A DNA stretch of 64,000 bases from JAJEAD01 sp965221555 (GTDB lineage Bacteria > Pseudomonadota > Gammaproteobacteria > HK1): NCBI GenBank assembly GCA_965221555.1, contig OZ244895.1, forward strand, positions 3,100,001 through 3,164,000, given 5' to 3'. Position 1 is the first letter of the stretch. The number at the start of each line of letters is the position of its first letter. Below, in pieces: positions 51,298-59,505 of the stretch. The position numbers and the translations under genes were made by a program. Below the pieces are notes generated by a model. It was given only the letters and a program-made list of their open reading frames with translations. It searched no databases and was not told where the DNA came from.

Positions 51298-53289
51298 TCA
51301 ATCCTGATGCTCGAAGTTGCATTCCAGCGCAAAGCCGCTGGCCTCGCACACATAATGATCTGCGCTGAATTGAATTCCGGAATCGAGACTGAGACTGGAA
51401 AAGCACATCGACCCGAGTTCGAGAGCGAGTGTGATATTGCCTTTTGCGCAAGCGATGTCTGCCGGGGTGCGCCCTTCGACATCCCTGATCCTCGTGCTGG
51501 CACCCTTCTCCACGAGGTACAGCGCGAAACTGTGCTGCCACTCTCGAGCGGCTTCGTGAAGAGGGGTGGACCCCACTCGATTCCTCGCATCGATATTGGC
51601 ATCGTACTTTAACAGCAACTCCGTTGCCTCGATATTGCCCCAGTGGGCCGCGACGTGCGTGGCGCTGTTCAGCGGTTTTCCTGAGTAGGGATCCTTTGGG
51701 CCGGTCACCTTAGCGCCGCGGTCTAGGATGAGCTTCGTACCCTCGAGGTTGTTGTCTCGGATCAGGTGGTAAAGAAGCGGATACGACTTATACGAGGTAC
51801 TCCATTTGAACACCCGCCCATCTGCACCAGTCAAGTGCCCATTGACACTTGCTCCGCCATCAATCAGCGATATCGCCATGCTCCATTCGGAGAGCCTGAG
51901 GGCGTCGTACAGGTCGCGAACGGTAGCCTCCGCACCATTCGAGACCAAGAGGCTCACCAGCCTCGCCGCGCCCGCCCGGACCGCCGTCGAGAGCAGATCA
52001 GGGGGCGGCGAGGAGTAGTTGAAATACCGCCGTTCGGCCCTGGGATAATCAACTTCAGCCCCCCGGTCTATCAGGAAGGCGGTCATTTCGAGATTCATGT
52101 TGTCCACGGCAATCGAAAGAGGCCTGGACCTGCTGAATGAGATCTCTTTTCCGTTGATATCGACCCCCTGTGCGAGAAGGAAATCGACCGCGTCGAAATG
52201 TTTGGCTCCGACCGCGGAGAGCAGCGCCTCCTGCAGCACCATCCGCTCAGAGAAATCGCGGTCCTGGAAATCGACTTCGGTTCCTCCCTTCAGGAACAGC
52301 GCCGCCAACTCGGGGTTGAGGCTCTCCCTTCCCAAGAGTGCCCAGAAGAGAGGATGACTGCGATGATCCCGCTCCACAACCCACGTGTCTTCAATGTCCA
52401 AGGAGGCACCGTGTTCGATGAGCGTCTTCGCCGCTCTAGGCGAGTTCGCCATGGCCGCGATCGTCAACACCGGCCAGCGTTCGAGGCTGTCGTCGTCACC
52501 CGAATAAGGAGGTAACAGACCGCGTTCGGACAGAACTTGCTTCGCGAGCTCCGGAAATCCGACTGCCGCACCCTGCACGCTCTCTAACTCGCGAGGGCCG
52601 TTTGTCTTGATACAGGCCGAGGGCCCCCCGCCCAGAAACTCCGCTACGATATGGTGGAGATCGAGAGCTACCGCATAATGAAAGTCCGACCAGTCCTGGT
52701 CCTCCTCGCGGAGCTGCGAAGGAGCGTGTCCGATCGTTTCGGAGAACTGCTGGTGTTGCTCCAGCGCCGCCTCGACACGCAGACGCTCCGTCTCCACGCA
52801 TTGGCGGCTTGGATGGGACTCTGGCACGGCATCGAGCCATGCTTCGAGGTGTACGAGTAGGCTTCGATAGTCGCCTAGCTTCCAATTCACTCGGGCCTTG
52901 AGGAACACCAGCTCCGGGGGCGTCCCAGCGACTGCCTCGATCCGCTCGAGACGACGGAGCGCCAGCCGCGCGGCCTCCCGAGTCTCTACGGCCACGATAG
53001 CGCGACGAGTCTCCTCAAGCAGATTTCCAAGGGCTCGCTCCCGGATCTCATCAACGGCGGCTTCAACGCCGGCTTCGGCTCCATTTTGCCGGGACCTTCT
53101 TGAGGCCTCCACGAGTGCCTTTTCGTTCTCGCCTGACCCAAGTAACTGTTCCGCCATCAGCATCCACTCGGCCAGGGTGTAGCTGCCCGGGGGCGTGGTG
53201 TCCGCCTCACTCGGCACAGCCATGACGAGCATCCCGATCGTTCCGACAATCAATGCGAAGCATCTCCTGTGACACTCCAACTTCTTCAT
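51298..53289 (-). CDS. Exported ankyrin-repeat protein
   Basis: A 663-residue protein from ATG 53289: signal peptide (hydrophobic CFALIVGTIGMLVMAV) then a helical region and at least eight ankyrin-like repeats between about residues 280 and 640 (PRAAKTLIEHGASLDIED, FDAVDFLLAQGVDINGK, HVAAHWGNIEATELLLKYDA, GSTPLHEAAREWQHSFALYL). It should be periplasmic or secreted. A longer frame from ATG 53481 has AGGAG at 8 nt but would bury the signal peptide, so I prefer the shorter start. Partner unknown; ankyrin repeats mediate protein binding. Confidence 0.72.
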   Translation of the reverse strand: MKKLECHRRCFALIVGTIGMLVMAVPSEADTTPPGSYTLAEWMLMAEQLLGSGENEKALVEASRRSRQNGAEAGVEAAVDEIRERALGNLLEETRRAIVAVETREAARLALRRLERIEAVAGTPPELVFLKARVNWKLGDYRSLLVHLEAWLDAVPESHPSRQCVETERLRVEAALEQHQQFSETIGHAPSQLREEDQDWSDFHYAVALDLHHIVAEFLGGGPSACIKTNGPRELESVQGAAVGFPELAKQVLSERGLLPPYSGDDDSLERWPVLTIAAMANSPRAAKTLIEHGASLDIEDTWVVERDHRSHPLFWALLGRESLNPELAALFLKGGTEVDFQDRDFSERMVLQEALLSAVGAKHFDAVDFLLAQGVDINGKEISFSRSRPLSIAVDNMNLEMTAFLIDRGAEVDYPRAERRYFNYSSPPPDLLSTAVRAGAARLVSLLVSNGAEATVRDLYDALRLSEWSMAISLIDGGASVNGHLTGADGRVFKWSTSYKSYPLLYHLIRDNNLEGTKLILDRGAKVTGPKDPYSGKPLNSATHVAAHWGNIEATELLLKYDANIDARNRVGSTPLHEAAREWQHSFALYLVEKGASTRIRDVEGRTPADIACAKGNITLALELGSMCFSSLSLDSGIQFSADHYVCEASGFALECNFEHQD

Positions 53290-53676
53290 CTTGCTTCCGA
53301 TCCTCCTGCCGAGATTGCCCACGACCCACTCAATGACAACGGCGACAGTCCCTGTCTGTCCACCCAGGGTGTGAACTCCAATCGGCGAACCGAGGCCAGC
53401 TCCAAGGCGGCCCCTTTCCGGTTCGGTCGGCACGGCAGGCGTGGCGGCCACCCCGAGAAAACTGATCGTTCTCTTTCCCATCAGCGCCTCTCCTTCGTCT
53501 CAAGTGCTCGGCCAGACTATCATACGTGAATCTTATGTGCTACATTTGTTCCACATCCATTATGCAACGAGATGAGTCTGACCAGATGCAACACGGCAGG
53601 AAGCCCGCACTGCCGGAAGACGCCCTCGTCGTGAGTAGTTCCGCATCAAACGCTCAGCACCAGGAAGCAGTAAATA
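53290..53676. other. 387-bp intergenic region with an AT-rich tract
   Basis: Lies between divergent ankyrin and lipoprotein genes. Positions 53515-53570 are AT-rich against the GC-rich surroundings and hold TATGAT on the minus strand, a possible -10 for the ankyrin gene, without a clear -35. Part of the gap could be coding if the ankyrin gene starts at 53481. Confidence 0.35.
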
Positions 53677-54261
53677 GTGCGAATCAGTCGCCTCGTCTGG
53701 CTCACGACGATGGTCCCGGCGGTCCTTCTCTCGGCCGCCGGGTGCTCCGACGGCCGAGATTCCATCGAGGAGGCGCTCGTCGGCGTCTGGAGCCTGCGCT
53801 TCCTCTCGGCTGATGGCAGCCCCGACGAGCGGGGGGAGCGCTTCAGGCTCGCGATCACCCGTCAGGGGGGGTGGTTCGATTCCGGCCTGACTACCGATTG
53901 CGGAATGGACGGTCCCTTCGGATCGTGGAGCGGCAATTGGCGTGAAGTCGAAGTGAAGGCCGGCAGAGCGCCGGAGGGCTCCGCGTCCGGATCGCTGGTT
54001 GCCAAGTGCATCCTCTCGGCCTGGCCGATGTCGGGACACCTCATAGAGGCGCTCTTCGACGGTGACCGCATGGTGGGCAAGGTCGTCCACCAGACGAACA
54101 GGGGCAACAAGGTGGTCGGCCCCGTGTGGGTCCCCACCAACTTGGGGCTGTTCGTCGGGCACCGGGAGCGGGAGTTGCAAAGCCAATCGCGCGCAGTCCC
54201 GCTGGCGCGCGACCGGCAGTCGAGCGATTCACTGACAGCGGACAAGGGGGAAGCGACATGA
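53677..54261 (+). CDS. Putative lipoprotein of unknown function
   Basis: A 194-residue protein with a type II signal sequence: VPAVLLSAAGC ends in the lipobox Cys at residue 23. The mature part includes EEALVGVWSLRFLSADG and two further Cys (TTDCGMDG, VAKCILS). GTG 53677 is preceded by AGGAAGC. I recognise no family. Its stop overlaps the next gene start as ATGA, so the two are coupled. Confidence 0.65.
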   Translation: MRISRLVWLTTMVPAVLLSAAGCSDGRDSIEEALVGVWSLRFLSADGSPDERGERFRLAITRQGGWFDSGLTTDCGMDGPFGSWSGNWREVEVKAGRAPEGSASGSLVAKCILSAWPMSGHLIEALFDGDRMVGKVVHQTNRGNKVVGPVWVPTNLGLFVGHRERELQSQSRAVPLARDRQSSDSLTADKGEAT

Positions 54262-55115
54262 CGACTGGACCATCCAGACGAGCAATTCGGGCGCTAGAAG
54301 ATCTAAGGGAGAGGGGGTTTCTCTGCGATACAGCCCTTTGCGCCATTCTCAAGGCCGCGCACCATTCGACAGACCCCCACAACATTCTTGCCTTCGCCGC
54401 GGTCTACCGCCACTGGATCAGCCAGCACAGAGAGGACGTCCTGGACGACACGGTGGCGATGAGTATTCAAGTGGGTCGGCGAGTCCGGCTGAGCTGGTCG
54501 CGGCGTCGATGGGAGGAGGAGCACCGCCGTCTCATGGAACTGACAACGCTCGATCCCGCGGCCGGTTCGACCTCCCGGAACGAGCAGTTCGACACAATAT
54601 GGCTCGAGAAGTGCCTCGCGCAGAGTCCCGCAAGGCCTGGTCAGATCGAAGTGCTTGGCAGTCGTCGCCGGCTGCGTCAGGAGTCCACCCTGCAGCATCA
54701 CTGTATCGGCTCCGAGCACTACCAGAGTCGATTCCGACGCCGCAAACTCGGCGGCGTATCGCTTCTGCTCGATGCGTCCGACGGACCCGAGCACTCGACG
54801 GTGACCATCGTCGACCTCGCTCGTGCCGCGATTCCCATTCGGTCCGACGGACTCAAGCGCTGGACGGTGACCATCGTTCCTCCGGTGGTCGATGGCGCAC
54901 CGGCCCGCATCCATCGGATCTACGGCAAGTCGAACGTTGTTCCAGATTCGAGGACCCGAGCGCAGCTCCTGCGGCTGCTGGGAGGGGGCATTGTGGACAC
55001 TCCCCTCTATTCGTCCACCAGCCATCAGAACGACCGGGCCCTAATGAGTGACAACAATCCTTACGCCCGTCTCCCGCCAAGTCTTAGCGGTCACTTAATC
55101 ATGCTCCTCGTCTAA
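54258..55115 (+). CDS. Unknown protein, paralogue of the next gene, with a PcfJ-like segment
   Basis: A 285-residue protein. Residues ~10-90 (ALEDLRERGFLCDTALCAIL, TDPHNILAFAAVYRHW) align with residues ~85-165 of the next gene product, and KRWTVTIVPPVVDGAP and IYGKSNVV align with KRWTVLVAAPGA and IFGAGG there, so they are paralogues. STLQHHCIGSEHYQSRF resembles the HCxG segment of PcfJ-type proteins. ATG 54258 follows GGGGGAAGCG and overlaps the lipoprotein stop. Function unknown. Confidence 0.6.
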   Translation: MTTGPSRRAIRALEDLRERGFLCDTALCAILKAAHHSTDPHNILAFAAVYRHWISQHREDVLDDTVAMSIQVGRRVRLSWSRRRWEEEHRRLMELTTLDPAAGSTSRNEQFDTIWLEKCLAQSPARPGQIEVLGSRRRLRQESTLQHHCIGSEHYQSRFRRRKLGGVSLLLDASDGPEHSTVTIVDLARAAIPIRSDGLKRWTVTIVPPVVDGAPARIHRIYGKSNVVPDSRTRAQLLRLLGGGIVDTPLYSSTSHQNDRALMSDNNPYARLPPSLSGHLIMLLV

Positions 55116-55154
55116 GGGAATCGGCCTCCATCGGGGCCAGTCCCAGGACATGTC

Positions 55155-56420
55155 ATGTCAACCAAGGCGATGAGCACCACCGAGCGGGAGCAACCTGCCA
55201 GGCAAGGCCTGGTACGGATAGCCCTCACCCCAGGGCCGAATCCGGGACTCGCGCTCGATGCGGCGCCGTCCGCTCCTGACCCGCGCCTCGGCCAGGCGTT
55301 TGCGGAGGCGATTGCCGCCCTGGAACGCAAGGGGGCGCCGATCGCGGAGACCGTTCGGCGGCGCTACGAGCGCAAGTGCGAGATCCACCACGACGACCGG
55401 CGGGTCCTCGAGGATCTGGTGAGGCTCGGCCTGCTGCCGGAATCGAGGGTCAAGCTGGTTCTCGATGTGGCCGCCGTTGCCGAGGATCCTCATCACGTCC
55501 AGTCCTTCGCGACCGCAATCACGAGCCTCCTCGCGCACGGCGTCCCGGTCGAAAAGACCATTCGCATGGCGGCCGCGTACCAGTTCCCGGTCTCGCTGCG
55601 CTGGACGGTGGAGCGTTGGTGGATCACCCACTCGAAGTTTTCCCGAGCCCCCACGCTCTGGCGCGTGGCCAACAACCCCGCGGCCCACGCCTCAATTGCG
55701 GGCTGGGTCCGGGACCACCTCCCCACGGATCGGGAACGGCGGCGCCATATCACGGTCATCGACTCCCTGAATCGCCTCGCCCGCGAGGAGTTCCGGCAAC
55801 GCGCGCCGCTCAGCGACCTGGAGGGAGGGTTCGTGAATGGCACTCGGGGCGGGATGTCCGTCCTGATCGGCGGCAAGCGATGGACGGTGCTGGTAGCTGC
55901 CCCCGGCGCACGCGGCAGACGCCCGGAGGTGCTTCGTATCTTCGGGGCTGGCGGTGCTCGTCCGAGCGGGGCGAAGCGCAACGAGATTCTCGCCGTCCTC
56001 GGCCGCGGCTTCGAGCCGAGATCCCGCAGCGTACGCAACGCCGAGTGGCGCAGCGCCATCATCGGAACCCAGACCGTGCTCATTGCGGCGCTTGCCTTGA
56101 TGCCGCAATACGCATACTGGCTTGCCGCGATTCCCCCAGGCTGGCCCCTGTCCATCGGCGCGGGCTGCTACACCCTGCGCAGGGTGGCGAGGGCCGAGGG
56201 GTGGGGGAGGATCGGAGGGTGCGCTCTCGCGCTGTTGTGGGGTGTCCCTCTCGGCGGTCTGCTGGCCACGACAGGTTACTTCGGTCTGCCGGGTCTGCGC
56301 GCCATTCCCTTCGTTCCACTCTTCGTGAGTGGATGTGCCGGGGCCGCCGCTCTTGTCTGGGGGATTCCGGCGACTCGTTGGCTCTTGAGGCGCCTTCGGG
56401 ACCGCGGATCGAAGCGATGA
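55155..56420 (+). CDS. Unknown membrane protein, paralogue of the previous gene
   Basis: A 421-residue protein. The shared region (VLEDLVRLGLLPESRVKLVL, EDPHHVQSFATAITSL) is followed by the second shared block KRWTVLVAAPGARGRRPEVL, and then by about four membrane helices at residues ~300-410 (IIGTQTVLIAALAL, GGCALALLWGVPLGGLLA, FVPLFVSGCAGAAALVWGI). The N-terminal 60 residues are low-complexity. It ends 19 bp from the convergent rplI stop. No family recognised. Confidence 0.65.
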   Translation: MSTKAMSTTEREQPARQGLVRIALTPGPNPGLALDAAPSAPDPRLGQAFAEAIAALERKGAPIAETVRRRYERKCEIHHDDRRVLEDLVRLGLLPESRVKLVLDVAAVAEDPHHVQSFATAITSLLAHGVPVEKTIRMAAAYQFPVSLRWTVERWWITHSKFSRAPTLWRVANNPAAHASIAGWVRDHLPTDRERRRHITVIDSLNRLAREEFRQRAPLSDLEGGFVNGTRGGMSVLIGGKRWTVLVAAPGARGRRPEVLRIFGAGGARPSGAKRNEILAVLGRGFEPRSRSVRNAEWRSAIIGTQTVLIAALALMPQYAYWLAAIPPGWPLSIGAGCYTLRRVARAEGWGRIGGCALALLWGVPLGGLLATTGYFGLPGLRAIPFVPLFVSGCAGAAALVWGIPATRWLLRRLRDRGSKR

Positions 56421-56439
56421 CGCGTCCGAAGGCGCGCCC

Positions 56440-56889
56440 TCAGCTCTCGGGCTCCACCAGCACGCTTACGGTCGCATCGACACCGACCTGAAGGTGGATG
56501 GTCACGCTGTGCTCGCCCGTCTGCCGGATAGGCCCGTCGGAAAGGCGCACTTCACTCTTCTGCACCTCGACGCCCGCCGCCTGAATCGCCTCGACGATGT
56601 CCGCGGCGCCGACCGAGCCGAAGAGCCGTCCGCCCTCGCCCGCACGCCGCGCGACGCTCACCGTGACCTGCTCGAGCGCCTGGGCGCGGGCTTCCGCGGT
56701 GGCCAGAATGGCGGCCTGGCGACGCACGAGCTCGGCCCGGCGCGACTCGAAGTCGGCCCGGCTCTCCGCGCTCGCCACTATCGCCTTCCCTTGCGGGATC
56801 AGATAGTTGCGTGCGAATCCGGGCTTGACATGCACCTCGTCCCCGAGCTCGCCGAGGTGCTGCATGTTCTGCAGGAGTATTACTTGCAT
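56440..56889 (-). CDS. rplI: 50S ribosomal protein L9
   Basis: A 149-residue protein with MQVILLQNMQHLGELGDEV, HVKPGFARNYLIPQGKAIVA and LFGSVGAADIVEAI. Normal length and two-domain design. It lies 34 bp downstream of the DUF2232 gene. Its usual downstream neighbour dnaB is displaced by the block 48462-56439. Confidence 0.96.
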   Translation of the reverse strand: MQVILLQNMQHLGELGDEVHVKPGFARNYLIPQGKAIVASAESRADFESRRAELVRRQAAILATAEARAQALEQVTVSVARRAGEGGRLFGSVGAADIVEAIQAAGVEVQKSEVRLSDGPIRQTGEHSVTIHLQVGVDATVSVLVEPES

Positions 56890-56923
56890 GGTTCCAGGTC
56901 TCTCGAGTTTCGCTTCTGAACGC

Positions 56924-57844
56924 TCAGGTCTTCGCCTGCCACCTCTTCCGGTAGTCGAGCCACGCGTCCGAGAACCCCGCGATCGCGAGCCCGAGCACCC
57001 CAATCGGCAAGGGCGCCATCAGCAGCACGTACACCGCGACGAGCCAACCTCGGGACGCTTTGCGGTGGGCGACCCAGGTGTGGACCACCGCCAGGCCCTG
57101 GACCACGTACAGAGTCAGGGCGAGCCGGAACAGGATCGCGATCAGCCCATCGCCCAGATCTCCGTCGAAGAGCGAGAGCACACCGAGCCCCACCGTCAGC
57201 CAGGCGACGCGTCGGTCCAGGCGCAGCTCCCGGAACTCCTGGCCGAAACCGCCGGGATTGTCGAGCAGCGAGTGCCACCACCGTGCGAGCAGCACCGCGA
57301 CCATCGCGAAGATCATGCTCCATACCGAAAAGTAGCTCGCCATCGCGACCTGATCGATCAGGCGATTCAGGGCCTGCAGCACCGCGGGATCCAGCTGCGC
57401 GCGTACCGGCTCGTCGTCGAGTTCCAGCATGAGGATCCGGGCGAGCGCATCGCGCCACCACGCCAACGGATTCCCGGTAAACAGATGAATGGCGCAGAAG
57501 GCCAGGGTTCCGAGCACCCCCGTCGCGGCCAGGGTCGTGCCCTGGGACGCGGTCTTGCGAAGCACCATCGACAGCAGGTAGGCGGGCAGCACGAGAGAGG
57601 CCCCGATGAGCGCCACCACCGAGATGGACTGTATCAGCAGCGTGGACAGTGCCGCGCCGAGCGCGAAGGTCGAGACAAGCAGTAACGCGCCCTCGGAAGG
57701 CCCGTAGCGCAGGGTCACCAGCCCGACCATGCCGGCGGTGACTCCGCTCGCCGGCAGGAAAACCAGTGACAGGAGCAGGGCGAAGGTCGATGTGCATATG
57801 GCGTTGAGGCGCCTTCGCATCGCGAAGTGAAGAAAGCGACGCAA
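56924..57844 (-). CDS. DUF2232 family membrane protein
   Basis: A 306-residue protein with about eight membrane helices, in the position between rpsR and rplI where DUF2232 proteins occur in gammaproteobacteria such as Pseudomonas. LRYGPSEGALLLVSTFALGA and the C-terminal MAPLPIGVLGLAIAGFSDAW are typical. Function unknown. An upstream start is possible, but ATG 57844 lies 27 bp after rpsR. Confidence 0.8.
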   Translation of the reverse strand: MRRFLHFAMRRRLNAICTSTFALLLSLVFLPASGVTAGMVGLVTLRYGPSEGALLLVSTFALGAALSTLLIQSISVVALIGASLVLPAYLLSMVLRKTASQGTTLAATGVLGTLAFCAIHLFTGNPLAWWRDALARILMLELDDEPVRAQLDPAVLQALNRLIDQVAMASYFSVWSMIFAMVAVLLARWWHSLLDNPGGFGQEFRELRLDRRVAWLTVGLGVLSLFDGDLGDGLIAILFRLALTLYVVQGLAVVHTWVAHRKASRGWLVAVYVLLMAPLPIGVLGLAIAGFSDAWLDYRKRWQAKT

Positions 57845-57871
57845 GACGACTCCGGCTTGGGCGAACGGCTC

Positions 57872-58096
57872 TCAGTGCACGTCGCTGTAGGGAAGCAGCG
57901 CCAGGTAGCGGGCACGCTTGATGGCCTGCGCGAGCTGGCGCTGATAACGGGCCTTGGTGCCGGTGATGCGGCTGGGCACGATCTTGCCCGTTTCCGTTAT
58001 GTATTGTTTAAGGGTGTTGAGATCCTTGTAATCGATCTCCTTGACCCCTTCCACCGTGAACCGGCAGTAGCGCCGGCGCCGAAAGAATCGCGACAT
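57872..58096 (-). CDS. rpsR: 30S ribosomal protein S18
   Basis: A 74-residue protein: RRRRYCRFTVEG, IDYKDLNTLKQYITETGKI, PSRITGTKARYQRQLAQAIK and RARYLALLPY. It pairs with S6 on the platform of the small subunit. It lies 42 bp downstream of rpsF. Confidence 0.97.
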   Translation of the reverse strand: MSRFFRRRRYCRFTVEGVKEIDYKDLNTLKQYITETGKIVPSRITGTKARYQRQLAQAIKRARYLALLPYSDVH

Positions 58097-58138
58097 GTGC
58101 GTGGTCCTCGAAGGTTCGGGGGGAGCGACGAGCCGACG

Positions 58139-58639
58139 CTACTGCGTCTCGGCCGGGGCCGCCGGGGCCGGAGCCGCTGCTTGCGCCGTGGCCGTCTCGG
58201 TTTCGGACTTCGGCTCGGCCGAACCCGGCGCATCCTTCGCCGCTTCCCCGTCGCTCGCCGCGGGTCCGCTTGAGCGCGAAGCGCGTTCCCGCGATCCGTG
58301 GCGCTCGTCATCCCGGTCGGATTTGGTCTTCGCGAGCGGCGAGGCCTCGGTGACCGCCTCCCGGCGCAGGAGTATCAGGTCGCGCAACACCGCGTCGTTG
58401 AATCGAAACGCCGCCTTGAGATCGTTGACGACCTTGGCGCCGCACTCGATGTTCATCAACACATAGTGCGCCTTGTGAACCTTGGCGATCGGAAATGCGA
58501 GCTGACGGCGCCCCCAGTCTTCCAGGCGATGAATGCGGCCTTCCTCGGACTCGATGATCGATCGGTAACGCTCGATCATCGCCGGCACCTGTTCGCTCTG
58601 GTCGGGGTGGACCAGAATGACGATCTCGTAGTGTCGCAA
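58139..58639 (-). CDS. rpsF: 30S ribosomal protein S6 (TTG start, extended acidic tail)
   Basis: A 166-residue S6. LRHYEIVILVHPDQSEQVPA is the normal N-terminus, RIHRLEDWGRRQLAFPIAK and KAHYVLMNIEC follow. The start is TTG 58639, well supported by AAGGAG six nt upstream. The core ends near residue 100 and about 60 extra residues, rich in Ser, Glu, Ala and Pro, follow; E. coli S6 also has a glutamate tail but shorter. It lies 101 bp downstream of rlmB. Confidence 0.95.
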   Translation of the reverse strand: MRHYEIVILVHPDQSEQVPAMIERYRSIIESEEGRIHRLEDWGRRQLAFPIAKVHKAHYVLMNIECGAKVVNDLKAAFRFNDAVLRDLILLRREAVTEASPLAKTKSDRDDERHGSRERASRSSGPAASDGEAAKDAPGSAEPKSETETATAQAAAPAPAAPAETQ

Positions 58640-58740
58640 CGTACACTCCTTTCGGGTTGAAGACTCCCGGAAGGACCGGTGAGTCAAGGAGTCGGGGAGC
58701 GCGAACGCGCAGGAGCGCGGGCGCCAAAGAGCGCGGGATT

Positions 58741-59505
58741 CTAAGGCAGGGCAGGCGGGCTTGCAAAACCACGCCGGCGCAGCGCCTCGAAGAGACACAC
58801 GCCCGCGGCGACCGAGACGTTGAGGCTGCCCACCCCGCCCGCCATCGGGATGTGGACCAGGGCATCGCAGCGCGAGACGGTCAGGCGGCGCAGCCCGCCA
58901 CCTTCGCCTCCGAGGACGAACGCGACGGGGCCTTCCAGATCGCACTCGAAGACCGAGATCGGCCCGTGCGGTACCGCGCCCAGTATCCGCACGCCGCGCG
59001 CCCCGAGGCGCAGGAGCGCGTCCGCGAGATTGCCAACGCGCACCACGGGGGTGGATGCGGCCGCGCCGCTCGCCGCCTTGCGCGCCGCCGCCCCCAAGGG
59101 CGCCGAACGCCGGCGGGGAACGATGAGCGCATGCGCGCCGGCCGCCGCCACGCTGCGCAGACAGGCGCCCAGGTTGCGCGGGTCCTGCACCTCGTCGAGC
59201 ACGAGCAGCAGGGTGTTGGCGTCAATCCCGGCGAGAAGCCCGTCGAAATCCAGCGTGTTGCGCTCCACCTCGCGGTAGCGGCACACCACTCCCTGGTGGG
59301 GGACTTTGCCCACCAGACGCTCGAGGGTGCGACGGGGCACTCGGTGCAGCGCGCAGCCGGCCGAGCGCGCCCGCGACGCGATACGTTCGCCCGGCCCTCC
59401 GGTGCGCGAATCCGCGAGCCAGATCTCCAGCACCCCCGCGGGATCCGCGTCGAGCACCTCCAGCACCGGGTGCACGCCGTAGAGCACTTCTTCCCGGCGG
59501 CTCAT
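58741..59505 (-). CDS. rlmB: 23S rRNA (guanosine-2251-2'-O)-methyltransferase
   Basis: A 254-residue SPOUT (TrmH-type) methyltransferase with an N-terminal substrate-binding domain (YGVHPVLEVLDA), LVLDEVQDPRNLGACLRSVA and the C-terminal knot motifs FVLGGEGGGLRRLT and IPMAGGVGSLNVSVAAG. It modifies the peptidyl-transferase centre. Its start overlaps the rnr stop by 4 bp, as in other gammaproteobacteria. Confidence 0.95.
   Translation of the reverse strand: MSRREEVLYGVHPVLEVLDADPAGVLEIWLADSRTGGPGERIASRARSAGCALHRVPRRTLERLVGKVPHQGVVCRYREVERNTLDFDGLLAGIDANTLLLVLDEVQDPRNLGACLRSVAAAGAHALIVPRRRSAPLGAAARKAASGAAASTPVVRVGNLADALLRLGARGVRILGAVPHGPISVFECDLEGPVAFVLGGEGGGLRRLTVSRCDALVHIPMAGGVGSLNVSVAAGVCLFEALRRRGFASPPALP

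Noticed and set aside
53290..53481. N-terminal extension of the ankyrin protein from ATG 53481
   Set aside because: It has a good ribosome site but would place the signal peptide 65 residues inside; I kept the shorter start and mention the alternative in the gene entry.
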